DNA from: Megascapheus bottae
Lineage: Eukaryota; Chordata; Mammalia; Rodentia; Geomyidae
DNA length: 64,000 nt
Reading direction: 5' to 3'
NCBI GenBank assembly: GCA_024803745.1
Contig: JANJXV010000002.1
Coordinates: forward strand, 37,655,001 to 37,719,000
Part shown: positions 24,276 to 36,410 of the stretch, one piece after another
Layout of the letters: every line of letters starts with the position of its first letter
How positions within the stretch are numbered: the first letter of the stretch is position 1
Made by a program: the position numbers and the translations under genes
The notes under the pieces: generated by a model
What the model was told of the DNA's origin: nothing
The model's input: the letters and a program-made list of their open reading frames with translations, nothing else
The model's database searches: none

Positions 24276-25251
24276 ATCCATGAAGAGAGATCTGGGATAA
24301 ATAAGTAAATCGAGACAGATCTGGATGGAGATTTGATAGATCCGGATGGAGAGCTGGCAGATCTGAGTGTGTGAACTATTCAAAAGAAACTTCCCAGACT
24401 TCTTCAAATGCGTCAGTCACTTCAGGTCACTGTACACAGAAGTCCTTTTGCCTCCATGCCCTCCTAAGTCCTGCTTGATCCCCAAGTTGTGGCACAATTG
24501 TCCCTTCTTTGGGGATTATTGTGTGTTACCTCTGCTGCTTCCAGAGCCTCATTCTCCCAGAGAGTAGCCAAGATGGAAACAGCCATATCTTTTATGGGCC
24601 AGCGTCAGAAATAGTAATGAATTGTTTCTCATCCTCTATCTATATAGCACCATTAACCTAATGAGACCATCTCACACTGAAACTTTTATCTATTTCTTAC
24701 AGGGCAGAAATGTAAAGAATTTGGGGTTATATGAGTCATGAGTATCACAACTTTCTAACTTGTAGGAAACCAGTTTCTTATAATCTAAACCCAAGGCTGC
24801 CTCTTCCTTAGAGTGCTTGTTGCTCCAGAAATCCCCGACCTGGGGGAGAATTTGCAATGTATCCGTGTGGCTCGTGGAAAGAAATCAGTGCCACCAATGG
24901 TCTCCATTTCTCACTTCCCTTCCAGTTCACAGTAACTGGCTTTCTCATCCAGAATCTTCTTTCCATAGGATTCTGCAACCCTTGTGCACTTTCCTATGGC
25001 AGAAGGGACTGTGAATAATTTCATTCACTGACAATCCGTGCTTATGGATAGAGTGTTAAAAATAGCTAAGAAAAAGAAACTAGTTACGAAGAGTACAGTG
25101 AGTTTGATTCCATTTACAGCAGATTCTAGAACAGAGCTTCAAGGAACTTGGCAGGGGCCACAACCTAGACAAGGAGACTGACTGTAAAGCACAGAGAGAT
25201 ATAAGATGTTCTACATCTTAATTGTGGTGCTAGCAAAACTCATCAAACGGA
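24276..25251. other. Unique MOB3B intron sequence
   Basis: Nothing recognised. Confidence 0.55.
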
Positions 25252-25485
25252 GGCTGGGTGCTATTGTCTTACACTTGTAATCCTAGCTGTTCTGCAGACT
25301 GAGATCTGAGGATTGAGGCTAAAAGCTAGCCTTTCCCAGCAGGAAAGCTGATGAGCTGCTCATGTCCAATTAACCACCAAAAGCTAGAAGTGAACTCCTG
25401 ACTCAAGTAACAGAATGGTAGCCTTGAGAGAAAAAGCTTAGGGACAGTGCCCATGCCCTGAGTTCAACCCCAGAACCAACATACA
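25252..25485 (+). mobile_element. B1-headed dimeric SINE
   Basis: Sense 'ggctgggtgctattgtcttacacttgtaatcctagc' to 'gagttcaaccccagaacc', then a (GA)n tract. Confidence 0.8.
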
Positions 25486-25501
25486 CAGAAGGAGTGGGGA
25501 G

Positions 25502-25548
25502 GAGAAAGAGAGAGAAAGGAGAGAGAGAGGAGAGAAAGAGAGAGAGAA
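25502..25548. repeat. (GA)n-rich tract
   Basis: Impure GA/GAAA repeats after a SINE. Confidence 0.88.
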
Positions 25549-26542
25549 CTCAGCAAACTGTGCATTTAATTTGAAGCATTTCACTGATGACAAAATATAC
25601 CTCAATAAATGTTTTGCTTTGTAACATTATGCTTGGCACATGCACCCAACACATTTTAAAACCATTTCAGTGCTCATAAAAACAAATATTTTGAAAGGTG
25701 TTTGCTGAAAGCTTGTGACTTTCCTATCTCCTGGGTGGCAACTGATCTCAAAGGGCCAATTAGAATACCTACATTGTCACTTTGTTATAATAATGGAAAC
25801 AGTTCATGCCACAAAGAAAGACACAAAACAGCCACTGTCACAGAGGTTTTCTGTGCCACATATTCATAGACTTTACAGACAACAGCAGCAGACTCGAAGG
25901 GCAGGCTCCTAGATGCTGGGTAGAAAAACCTGCATAGGGTTCTTCAGAGGGTGGGTTAACTGATCATTTCCCAGCCCTCTGTGTAGCCCTTTTGGATGCC
26001 ACACATGAGACCTGATCCCCTCAGGCCTGTGTCTGAAGTCCTCATTCAGCCCAGCTGTTTTAGGTGTTCCCAGTTGGTATTTCTAGCTGGAGTCCTCCCT
26101 TCTCCTCTGGCAAACAGTTACCAGTAGCTGTGAACTACTCTGCTGCAGCCACCCAGGGAGATATCTGACAGTGTAGCCATTCCCAGACCCTACTCCAGAC
26201 CGGTTAAGTCAGAATTTCTCAGGGTACCCCCACCCAGGCAAAGTCTCTCCAGAATGCTCCCCTGGGCATCACGAGTAAGACCCAGTGAGGTTGAGAATGG
26301 AGCTTCTGAAACTTTTCTTGCACCAGAGCATCTTAGGAGCTCATGAAGGAAGGATATGGACTTTACTATGACAAATCTTGACTTTGTGGGTGGAAATGAG
26401 CTCAAGAGCCTGCATTTTAAAAATTTTTATTATAGTGAATGAATTAATGAGATAGTTTTTAGTGCCAGCCCTAGAGTTTTTAACTCAGAGCCTGGACACT
26501 GTCCCTTTTGATAGAAGCTACTCTACCTTTTTTTTTTTTTTT

Positions 26543-26727
26543 GCCAGTCCTGGGCTTGAGCTCAGGGCCTGAGCACTGTCCTTGGGTTTTCTCAAGGCTA
26601 GAGCTCTACCACTTGAGCCTCAGCACCACTTCTGGCATTTTTTCTATGTATGTGGTACCGAGGAATCGAACCCGGGTCTTCATGCATGCTAGGCAAGCAC
26701 TTTAACCACTAGGCCAAACTCCGGGCC
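26543..26727 (-). mobile_element. ID-headed dimeric SINE
   Basis: Full antisense copy from 'gccagtcctgggcttgagct' to 'ggccaaactccgggcc', with a T-run (the A-tail) at its left. Close to consensus of the copies here. Confidence 0.88.
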
Positions 26728-26751
26728 AAAGATGGTATTTTTTTTTTTTTG

Positions 26752-26925
26752 GCCAGTCCTGGGCTTGAACATTGTCCTTGGACTTTCTCAAGGTTAGAGC
26801 TCTACCACTTGAGCCTCAGCACCACTTCTGGCATTTTTTTCTATGTATGTGGTACCGAGGAATCCGACCCAGGTCTTCATGCATGCTAGGCAAACACTCT
26901 ACCACTAGGCCATACTCCCGGCCCC
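26752..26925 (-). mobile_element. ID-headed dimeric SINE, internally deleted
   Basis: Antisense copy 25 bp after the previous one, lacking about 18 bases near the right-arm end ('gcttgaacattgtcc' instead of '..ctcagggcctgagcactgtcc'). Confidence 0.85.
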
Positions 26926-27180
26926 GTACTCTTACCTTTTAAACCACACTTTTATGTTCAAGTTTTCAGTTGTTAATCGGCAATAAGGATCTCACAAACC
27001 CTCTCACCAAGGCTGGCCTTGATGTGATTTTATCTATCAGATCTCCTGAGATCTGATTTTATATATAGCTGGGACTATATGCATGAGCCATGGGTGTCTG
27101 TCAGGCCTGCACTTTTTAAAAATAATTTCCCACATAATTCTGATGCTTGTGATCTAGCCATCCTACTTTGAAACTGATAC

Positions 27181-28147
27181 TAGCCATTCCCAATTTTTTC
27201 AGCAAAGGGAAGGTCAGCAAGATACCTGAGCCTGACGATGGCACCTTCATTTTTTTTTTTTTTTTGGTTTGGTCTGTCAGGTGACATCTAGCCCCACTTC
27301 TTGTATTTCAAGGTTCAGACTTACTTCCCTCTCCTCAAACACTTTCACCAGATTCAGCCCTACTCCCAGCACCCTATCTAGAATAGCCTCCGCTAGCATC
27401 GATTATCATTATACCCTACAAGCTCATCCCTCCCAGCCCTCATCCATGGGGCCTGGCACCTGGCCTCCTTTAGACCCACCATCCCCCAAACCAGCAGCAC
27501 TGGCTCAGATATATGCTGGGTGCTGGAGACCAGTTTGGTTCTCAGCATGAGTCCTTTTTTCTGTGATGACATATGAGTGATCTGAATCTTCCTACTTGTA
27601 AAATGAGAGGACACAGCCAATGCATGGGGTTATGTTAGAAGAAAGGGTTCCTTTCTGCTGCTAAATGCTAAATCTCCTAGATTAGGGAAGGTTTATAGCC
27701 CTTGTAGTTCTGACACTGAAATACCTACAATGGCATAGGTTGTCATTACCTTTCCTTGTAGTTTGTTGCTACCAATATAATTATTGGTAAAAAATAGATT
27801 TGTGGTACAGATGTATGTCTATGTTTTATTGAAAAAATAAGTTAGCATAAAAGAACTGAAGTCTGTAAAAAGAAAATGAAAATGGTGTTTTTTCATTGAT
27901 TATGTTCAGCTTGAGGGTATAATAATGGAAAATGTTAAATAAAGCTATGAGCTGGTACTATAGGAAATGTGTTTATGTATTACCTCATTTAACCCATACA
28001 CAATTCTCTCCAGAAAAAAAAATTCTGTTTTATGTCCGTTTCAGAGAGGTGGAAAATCTAGCAAGGAGGTGTAATGTGCTTTGTACGGTATCCCACTTGA
28101 TGGAGAGCCAGGAGCTAAACTTGCACACTTTGACTCTTAAATACAGC
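27181..28147. other. Unique MOB3B intron sequence
   Basis: A T-run at 27250-27265 is not followed by a SINE; nothing else recognised. Confidence 0.5.
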
Positions 28148-28247
28148 CTGCTTCAGCCTGAGCTGAAGAGCTCAGGGACAGTGCCCAGGCCGAGTTCAAG
28201 CCCCATAACCACCCCCCCACCACCACCAAAAAGACAAAAAAGAAAGG
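28148..28247 (+). mobile_element. SINE right-arm fragment
   Basis: Only 'gagctgaagagctcagggac', 'gagttcaagccccataacc' and an A-rich tail remain. Confidence 0.75.
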
Positions 28248-28315
28248 GCACTAAATTTCACCCATGAGGACAGAGCATCTGTAAATTAGTTAAAGTCTTA
28301 GGTGTGAATTTATTT

Positions 28316-28546
28316 GGTATGATAGTCCCGGGTCTTAAACTCAGGGCCTGGGTATTGTCCCTGAGCTTTGTGTCTATTTGTTGCTCAAGGCTAGCAGCTA
28401 GCCACAGCTTCACTTCTAGATGTTTTGGTAGTTACTTGGAATTAAGTCTCACAGACTTTCTTGACTGGCTTGGCTCCAAATCCTAATCCTCAGATCTTAG
28501 CTTCCTGAGTTGATAGGATTACAGAGGTGAGCCACCAGGGCCCAGC
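28316..28546 (-). mobile_element. B1-headed dimeric SINE
   Basis: Antisense 'cgggtcttaaactcagggcctggg' to 'gtgagccaccagggcccagc'. Confidence 0.8.
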
Positions 28547-29097
28547 TTATGTATGGATTTTGAGGATGCACAAAGAACAGACCATGACCTCTACTGATGA
28601 CCTTGACTTGAGATAGGTAGGTGCTCAGGGACATTCTTACTCAAATGGTTCTGATGGACTGCAGCATCTAAATGATTCTCAAGGAGGCCCAGTTCTGTTT
28701 CTTCCAGCAGTGTCCTGTTGTGAAGCCATGCTCAGATCCACACAAGATACAGTGCTGAGTGGCTCTAATAAAATGATAGTGTATATAGAGCTGGCTCTCA
28801 GGCAACTTGAGAGACATGAGCTCTGCCCTGAAGTTGAATGGCTGTGGATCAGATTCCCCAGACATAATGTCTACAGGTGGGAAGCAGGTGACAGACATGA
28901 GTTAGCAGGCAGTTAGTGAGAAACAGGACCCCATGGGACAGCCACCATGCAACTCAGGCTCATGGTTTCATTGTAGATGCAAATGTTTTCAAATTGCAGG
29001 ATATTGGGCCTGAAACATTTTAAGTGAACGCTTCCAAATTTGAGATGGAAGCCATTAATTGGAGTAGCTATTCTATTTTATTTTGGTGAGTCTATGT

Positions 29098-29336
29098 GCT
29101 GATGCTGGGGCTTGCCTTGAACTTAGGGATTGAGTTGAGTGTTGTCCCTGAGCTTTTTCATCTCAAGGCTAACACTCAACACTTGAGCAACTGCATCACT
29201 TCTGACCTTTTCTGACTAGTTTATTGATGATAAGAGTCTTATCGACTTTACTGCCCAGGCTGGCTTCAAACCCCGATCCTCAGATCTCAGTCTCCTGAGT
29301 AGCTAGAGGTATAGGCATGAGCCTCCTCACCTAGCA
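29098..29336 (-). mobile_element. B1-headed dimeric SINE
   Basis: Antisense 'ctggggcttgccttgaactt', 'tttattgatgataagagtctta', 'cccgatcctcagatctcag', 'gcatgagcctcctcacctagc'. Confidence 0.8.
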
Positions 29337-30268
29337 GGAGCTATTATATTTGTAACACTCAAGCCTCACACTCCTAGAAGAGTGCACTCATGCTTAATAA
29401 AAAGCCCATTATAACCTGACAACACATGCTTTCCCTTATCCTGATAAGGTTGCCGGTGTGCATATTGTTGGGAATAACTTAGTACAAGATCTGGATGAAG
29501 CAGACAAGGAAGTAACCATTTAATTGATCTGGTGTCCACTCCATACCATGCTACTTTGTCCTGGATCACCCTTTCTGGTCTACAGTAAGCTCCAAGGCAC
29601 ACAGCTTGGCCAGTCTTCTGTCATCAGCTGCCCTTGATAAGCCCAGTGTCATCACAAGTTGGCATTCAGAATGTTGACCCTATCATTGCCAGGCCCAGGA
29701 CATAAGCAGCTATTGTTATCATTTATCTACTATAAACAATAAAGCCTTCAGGAGCCCGGGGAATCAGTGGAAAGTACCAAAAGGGTCACAGCACATGCCG
29801 AAGGGTTTTATCTCATTAGCCTCTGGAAAACATTGGCAAACAGACATGAATAGAGTAAAAGAGTTGGCCACATCTACATGGAGCTTTAATTTTACAACCT
29901 AGTGATTGAAGAGGAAGACTTTCATTAATGTTGGCACTCCTGCCCATACTCAAGCGACTTAAGGTTTCTGTGGTGGTTTGATCTTTCTTTGAAAGCCACT
30001 CTTAACTGCCTCTTCCAACAGCTTTTGTATGTACATTGTGGACAAATTTTAATGGAGGCTGGGTCAGGGGTGATTTTGTTTTCCCCCTTTGAGGTTCCTG
30101 GTATGAAGCGTTAGAGTTACATGAATGTTCTGAGTTAATCTAGTTTCGTTTACTGTTGCTAGTATAAGCAGGCTGGATATTGTGTATTAATCGAGATTAT
30201 TCTAAGCTTTTTAAATTCCAAGACCATCTACTGATGGTAATAACAAAGGAAACCAACTGTTGACAGTG
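29337..30268. other. Unique MOB3B intron sequence
   Basis: Nothing recognised between a SINE and the ORR1-like LTR. Confidence 0.5.
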
Positions 30269-30620
30269 TGTTGCTGTAGTTTGGATATGAAATGTCACCC
30301 TCAGGATCATGTGTTTGATTCTCAGCTAGTGGTACTATATTAGAAGTTGTCTAGAAAGTTTAGGAAGGGGGCCTAAACTTTAGGAAGGAGGGCAGAAAGT
30401 AGGTCAGTGAGGCATGTCCTTAGGGATTATATCTTGTGTTGGCCCCATTCTCTCACTCCTTCCTGTTCACCATAATAGAGCAGCCCTCCTCTGTCACAGG
30501 CTCCCACCTCCATGGTTCTCTGCCCCAGTGCCATGTGCTGAAAGTGTGAGCAAAATATGTAAATTCCTCCCTTAATTCATTTCAGTCGGGTATTTGTTTG
30601 CAGTGACAGTTAAACTGACA
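30269..30620 (+). mobile_element. ORR1-like MaLR LTR
   Basis: Starts TGTTGCTGTAGTTTGGATAT, with 'gaaatgtcaccc..catgtgtttgattctcagc', 'cattctctcactccttcctg', then 'tgtgagcaaaatatgtaaattcctcccttaa' and 'gtcgggtatttgtttgcagtgac', ending in ACA. This is the order of motifs in rodent ORR1 LTRs. It lies in the large MOB3B intron, sense. Confidence 0.68.
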
Positions 30621-30746
30621 TAGGTGTTTTCCTGAAAACACACATGCATAAACATATACTCTTATAGACATACACATAAATTTGCATTGATGCTCTTTTT
30701 TTTTCTGACCCAATAAAGCTTTGAATTTTTGAAAACCTATTCCCTG

Positions 30747-30749
<3 letters not shown>

Positions 30750-30794
<45 letters not shown>
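30750..30794. repeat. (TG)n microsatellite
   Basis: About 22 TG units, followed 20 bp later by a short AT run. Confidence 0.95.
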
Positions 30795-30795
<1 letters not shown>

Positions 30796-31069
30796 GCTAT
30801 TGGAATCATATACATATATATATATATGTAAGTATATTCTCTTTGTTTGAAGATTTTTAAGTTCTGTGTGGGGGGGTTTACCAGAAATGATACCTGTGCA
30901 ACTTTTTTCTTTAAAAATGTACATCTGAACTTTTTGCAGCGCACCATTCAGTGGCATTAATTATTCTCACATTATGAAGTATCTGTCACCACCATTTATC
31001 TCCAACCCTTTCCATCTTGAGAAGGGTTATTGCTTTTTGTTGTTAATTTAGCTGTCATTGTGTTTTTGT

Positions 31070-31272
31070 GTTGTTTTTGGGGTTTGAATTCAGTGCCTAA
31101 GTGCTGTCACTGAGCCTTTGTGCTCCAACTAGCACTCTACCACCATGTGAGCCACAGCCCCTCTTCTGGCTTTTCGGTGGTTCACTGGAGACATGAGTCT
31201 TATGGGACATTCCTACCTGGACTGACTTTGAGCTGCAGTTCTGAGATCTCAGCCTCCTGAATAGCTGTGACA
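31070..31272 (-). mobile_element. B1-headed SINE, head truncated
   Basis: Antisense 'tttggggtttgaattcagtgcc' to 'gatctcagcctcctgaatagctgtgac'; the head terminus is missing. Confidence 0.75.
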
Positions 31273-31727
31273 GTCTGGGGATACCACAAACTTCAGTGGT
31301 GGAGGGAAAAATCAGATACTCTATAGTGCCCTGTATAGGTCAGGCATGTTAAATGCATTTTTAGTTTATGGCTGGTTTATCTGAACACTGCAAGACCCAG
31401 AAGCATCTTGAGATCAATCTTTACTCAAATGAAACTACTGTTTATTTCTGGCCAATTTACTGAATGAAAATAACACTTCGTTCCCACCCAAAAAGAAGCC
31501 TGTTAAGAAACTGCAGACTTCCTACATGACAAACTCAGAGAAAGAAAATTCCCCATATGTCTTCATCTGACATAGAATAGAGGTCTTATTTAGCAAAGGC
31601 TGAATGGCTTCTATGGGATTCTTTGTTTTCCTAGGGGAGATAAATTCTGCCTTCTGGGACCCATGCCCTGAAAGTTCAGCAAATTCTCAAAAGGGCATAT
31701 TACTTTTTTTCAAGATTTCTCTCTCTG

Positions 31728-31730
<3 letters not shown>

Positions 31731-31779
<49 letters not shown>
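31731..31779. repeat. (TG)n microsatellite
   Basis: About 24 TG units beside an old L1. Confidence 0.95.
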
Positions 31780-31781
<2 letters not shown>

Positions 31782-31804
31782 TGTGTCTCCACTTAACTGA
31801 TAGT

Positions 31805-32275
31805 CTGGAAATTTTCTTAAGATTTTATTGTTATGAATCAAATTGTACAAAAGGGTTTCACCATGATATTCCTGTATATGCATATATATTCATAATATAT
31901 ATTAGCATATTCATCTCCATATATTTCTCTTATCCCACTCTTCCTCCCCCCTCTCATCTCCCTAATACTGCCCTTTTGCTATTATGACCTTGATTGATTT
32001 CACTTCGCTGTGTCTTACCTAGCTTCCACAAAGGACAGAAGCACACCATACTTGTGTTTGTGAGACTGGCTTTTTTTAGTTAACATGATGATCACCAGTT
32101 CCATTCTTTTTCTAGCAAATGACGTAATTTCAGTGGTCCTTAATGACTGAGAAAAACTCCATTGTATACATATATCCCATTTTCTTTACATGTTTGTCCA
32201 TTAAGGCTGATTCCATGGCTTGGCTTGTGTGATTACTGCTACAATAAACATGGGTTTACAGGTATTTCTGTAGCA
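31805..32275 (-). mobile_element. Old L1 3' end, antisense
   Basis: Antisense L1 with 'ttgttatgaatcaaattgtacaaaagggtttca', 'gactgagaaaaactccattgtatacatat' and 'ctacaataaacatgg', more diverged than the other copies. Adjoins a (TG)n tract. Confidence 0.6.
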
Positions 32276-33832
32276 AACTCTTCAGTGATTTGGCCCCATA
32301 CAGCTTCTCTAAAACTCAGTAACACCCTGGGGCCTGCAACCTCTGATGGAACAGAACTCTGTGCCTCACCATCTAGAGCCTTTCCTTCCCACTGCTGACA
32401 AGGCCAGCACAGAACAGGACGAGAACCCCTTACCCAGCCCCCTCACATTCAGCCTTCAGGGGGTTAGGAAACCCCTGAGGTGGGCACTGGGCCATATTGA
32501 AGTCTGTCTCAGACATCAAAGGGAGTGTGTGCATTTGGTCATTCTTTGCTCATCCCAGCACAAGGGCATAAGAAGTGTCTTCCAGGAACCATTCCAGCTG
32601 TGCTGAGTGATACACAATATAGAGGGGAGGGAATTGACCCCCCCCCCCCGAGAACCAGCCAGGCACACCTCCAGGGAGCTGTGGAGGAGCTAGGCAAGCA
32701 GTATGGGAAGGGGAAAGCACAGCAGTCACAAAGGTAGCCTGTAACATGTAAGCTACATTGGACCATGCATTAGACTGTATGTCACATTCTCAGCAGTATC
32801 CTGGTGAGGAGTTAGTCATGGGTGGTAGATCTGCAGAGCAGTGACAATGCTGAAAAGGATAGAGTAGCAGAGGAGGATGTTGCAGGTCTTGAGCAGGATT
32901 GTGAAGATACAGTCACAAGAAAGCATTGTGATTCGTGCCTTGTTCCTGTGGGGTACTAGGAGGCTATCTGCCAGGTACAGATGTCACTGTCTCCCATGGG
33001 CCCATGAGAGTACTTCAGAGTATACAGCATGCCTTCCCATGATGCAGCACAAACCAAGAAGCTGAGTATGTTTACATGAAGTAACTTAGGGTTTGGGAAG
33101 AGAAAAGTCTGATAGCACTGTGAGTAACTATTCTTGGTGGGTGAGAAGGAGGAGTGTTTATCCACACAATGGTACACACAGGATTGGGAGCCTGCATAAA
33201 CGTGGACATGGATCTCCACCAGCCTCTGCTACTGCTTCTATCTCCCTGTTCCGCGGCCAGCACACGGGTCATATGGCCGCTAACTCAGACTCACAGAAAG
33301 TACGTTTTCATCTGAGTGATGGCATACTTAGCCTGATAAAGCAGGCTAGTTAGTTTCCACTTTGGCTGCCCTGGAAACCATGCACAGGACAATGGCCAAG
33401 GGGGTGACCCTTCCTTTCTTCTCTGTAGCTAGAAGACAAGAACCATGGGCCAAATAAGACTATTGTAGCTTGGGTCAGGATGGACTCGTGACCTTGCAAT
33501 ACTTGGCACCTGAAGGACAAGAGATGGTAGGAATGCTACCCCCAGGGGAGCACAATGCCCCTTTTGTGGACCCAGTATAATTCTTTCATCACCTCTCCAT
33601 CTTGTTCATTCTCTCTTGATGACCTAGTACTACTCACTCACTCATTGCTTCATTCATCTGTTTATCAACTGATTTGTACATATATATGTATCTATACATA
33701 TGGAGTCTGTTCCCAGAATAACTTAGAGTGACCATATCAGTCTCCTATGGAGGGTTTTTTTTTTAATCTTCCAGTTCTTGTTTAGTGGATAGAACTACAT
33801 TACAAAAATACTTGTGCAAACAAAATGGTAAA
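32276..33832. other. Unique MOB3B intron sequence
   Basis: 1.5 kb, somewhat GC-richer, with a C-run at 32639-32649; several overlapping short open frames on both strands without homology. No exon supported. Confidence 0.5.
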
Positions 33833-33927
33833 GGGGTTGGAAGCATGGCTCAGTGGTAAGAGTACCTGCCTAGCAAGCCTGAGGACCCAAGTTCAAGCCT
33901 CAGTGTTGTAAAAAATAAAAAAAAAAA
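33833..33927 (+). mobile_element. Monomeric ID-like SINE
   Basis: A tRNA-like unit alone: 'ggttggaagcatggctcagtggtaagagt' (A-box), 'aagttcaagcctcag' (B-box), A-rich tail; no right arm. This is the plain ID type, not a functional tRNA. Confidence 0.75.
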
Positions 33928-35087
33928 TAGAAATATTTAGACCTTATAGTCTGCTTGTTACTCACTGGTCCTTTTGACCTTCTTTAAACAGAGGCTTCCA
34001 GGCAAGAGGTCTGCCCACATGATGCTCCAAAGTTACTGGATGTTTCTTGTTTCCAAGGCCCTAGGGGAAGAGCCCGGTGAAGCAGGTATTGCCTGGCACA
34101 GAGCTCCAGACCTGCGGCTCTCCAGCACAGGACTATGTGTGGTCCAGAGATGCCTCCCTGTGAGGGCTGAGGGCTGCCCCCCAAAGGCCTCCTTGTGGGT
34201 TTACCTGCCTGCCCACAGGATCTGGAGTGGGAAAGGCCCACCACCTAGAAGGCATTTGGGAAAAGTCCATGTCATTTCCTCTGGTACACTGAGCTACTAG
34301 ATTCTAGAAAGTGAGGGGAGAATCCTTCAGTACACCTGAGGAAGGAAGAGCCAGCCTCACCTGGCAGCTGCTGCCCTGCCCCAGGCCTCCTGGCCTCGTG
34401 CTGGTTCCACTTCCCAAAGTTCTAGCTTGCCCACCACTCTGGCTACAGCCTTGTTTTGGATGTTTTGTCTTTTGCTTGTTTTTGTTTAGCTGTTCCCTCC
34501 AGCCAATTCTTTGTTTTTCTGAGGATGTCCCTCTGGCCAGCAGCCATCTCCTTGACATGAACTGCTCCCCTGTCTGAAGGAGTGTCAGCTGCCAGGCCAA
34601 ATGCCTAGCAACCAGCTGCTGGAGTCTTCTTTCTCCTTCCCCTCCCTGCTTCCTTTCTTGGAACCGCTGTGTTTAGTCTTATCTAGGTGGCTTATAGGCT
34701 TCAAAACCATCAAGGCCAGCAGGGAAGGATGAACTAGAGTGTTAAGCTCATTCCACACAGAAGGAGCACATGAACAGAGACCCAGAAACACACCCAGAGC
34801 CAGCTGCAAGCCAGGCAGCTGACATGGACAGGAGACACATCCTGAAATCCTTGAAGGTCAAGTGAAGGTCCTGGTACTTCATCTGAGTGCAGACGGTGAT
34901 GTGGGAACCAATGTGAGACCTCTGTGGGCCCGCAGCAACCCCTTTCCAGCCAGTGCAGTAAGGAGATACTCAGGTATGAAACAGACAATTGCTGACCACA
35001 GCTATACACTGCATTCGTTCCAGGAAACTCTAGTATCCCAGAGAATTAGTCCTGAGTCCTTCAAACTAGATAAATACAGAATGGTTG
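33928..35087. other. Unique MOB3B intron sequence
   Basis: GC-richer block with no SINE; no exon supported although open frames up to about 108 codons occur by chance. Confidence 0.5.
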
Positions 35088-35393
35088 AAACCGGCATGGT
35101 GGTTCACATCTGTAATCCTAGTACTTAGGAGGCTGAGCTATGAGGATCGAGGTTCAAAGCCAGCCTGGGCACAAAAGGACCTGAGACTCTTATCTCCAAT
35201 TATCTCTAGAAAATGAGAAGTGGAGCTTGACTCAAGGGTAGGGTGGTAGCCTTGAGCTAAAGAGCTCTGGGACAATGCCCAGGCCCAGGAATAGAGCAGT
35301 AGCCTTGAGCTGAAGAGCTCAGGGACAGTGCCCACACTCAGGGATAGGATAGTAGCCTGTAACTAAAGAGCTCAGGACAAGTTCAAGTCCCAT

Positions 35394-35397
<4 letters not shown>
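35088..35397 (+). mobile_element. B1-headed SINE with a triplicated right-arm segment
   Basis: Sense copy 'accggcatggtggttcacatctgtaatcc'. Three successive versions of '..tagccttgagct(a/g)aagagct' start near 35235, 35283 and 35339, each followed by an 'aggaca/gggaca' block; the last version is most diverged. It ends 'caagtcccatgac' and runs into (CA)n. Confidence 0.88.

Positions 35398-35444
<47 letters not shown>
35396..35444. repeat. (CA)n microsatellite
   Basis: About 24 CA units in the tail of a SINE. Confidence 0.95.
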
Positions 35445-35447
<3 letters not shown>

Positions 35448-35939
35448 ACAGAATGGTTGATTGACTTTGTAATCAAATGCCTCAGCATAATGCCACTACC
35501 TCTTCTGGCTTTAAAACCTCTAAAACCATACCTACCTATTTCTGTGGTTCTGGAGACGCCATGATGTCAGAAGCTTCAGTCCCCAGTTCTGTCCCAGTCA
35601 TAACAAGCTCAGAGCAGCCCATGTGGGTAACCTGAGCACTGCAGCCTTCCTTGCTGGTGCTGACTTGGATATCTTAACTTGTGTCCTCATTACCTTCCAC
35701 GAAAATTACCTCTATTACACATGGTAGATGTGGAGATGAGGACGTTCTCATCTCTAAAGAGAGAATACTGGCATGACCTTGGGAAATGGGAGTTGGTGGA
35801 AGGTAGGCCCCTACTGGTCCAGAAGGATGGGCTGGGGGTGAGAGAGCCCCCCACCTTTACCAGTGCAATGATTTGGAATGAAGGAGCAAAGGTAGGGTAA
35901 TAACATTTTGAAGATGGTCAGTATTTAAGTCCACACACT

Positions 35940-36410
35940 TAAACAAAAATGTTATTATAAAGGTGATGTACAGAGGGGTTACTGTTGCATAAGTAGGGAA
36001 ATGAGTACATTTCTTTTTGAATATTTCCTCCCTTCCTCCCCTTTTTCCCACATTGTAAAGTTTATTTCCAACCTGGTGTCTGATGAATATTACTGTTGCA
36101 TTGGTTCATTCTTTGTCTCACCGTTTCTTTGATTCCCCTTCTCCTCTCCAAATCAAATCTTGTATAAACTTAGGTACAAGACAGTGGGCATAGAAATTAA
36201 AAATAAATAAATAAAAAAGCAATGATGACAAGGAATAAACCAAAGGACAAAAGAAAGAAAAAAGAAAAACCTTCAAACAGTACAATAAAAGAAAAGTTTC
36301 CATTTCTTGGAGGTCATTTCGATAAGCATCATTTTATATGGTCATATGCCCATAGGTATTGAGCCACTGTGATCCTCTGCTAAGAATATCCTAGGCATAT
36401 TCTGCTACAG
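35940..36410 (-). mobile_element. L1 3' end, antisense
   Basis: Antisense L1 tail with 'gatgtacagaggggttactgttgcataagt', the C-rich block, and distal motifs 'tatggtcatatgcccataggtattgagccac' that mirror the sense copy at 23.5-24.3 kb. Confidence 0.7.

Larger units (their letters stand above)
26459..27110 (-). mobile_element. B1-headed dimeric SINE carrying two later SINEs
   Basis: Antisense right arm (26459-26528, 'cagagcctggacactgtccc') and the remainder (26926-27110, 'tgttaatcggcaataaggatctcacaaaccctctc', 'gagccatgggtgtctg') are separated by two ID-headed SINEs in the same orientation. Confidence 0.7.
26185..27180. mobile_element. MER5A-like DNA transposon relic, split by SINEs
   Basis: The left part (to about 26420) has 'accggttaagtcagaatttctcagggt' and 'gcctgcattttaaaaa'; the right part (from about 27106) resumes with 'gcctgcactttttaaaaataa' and 'cataattctgatgcttgtgatc'. 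The repeated GCCTGCA(T/C)TTT..AAAAAT flank is the duplication of the SINE inserted between. Confidence 0.5.

Noticed and set aside
32539..32766. Overlapping minus-strand open frames
   Set aside because: They include a C-run and have no recognisable domain or splice context.
33833..33927. Possible tRNA gene from A-box and B-box
   Set aside because: It has an A-rich tail and lacks a complete cloverleaf; it is an ID-type SINE. The same holds for the tRNA-like arms of the dimeric SINEs.
33974..34300. Open frame of 108 codons in a GC-richer intron block
   Set aside because: No homology, no codon bias, overlapping frames on both strands; chance open frame.
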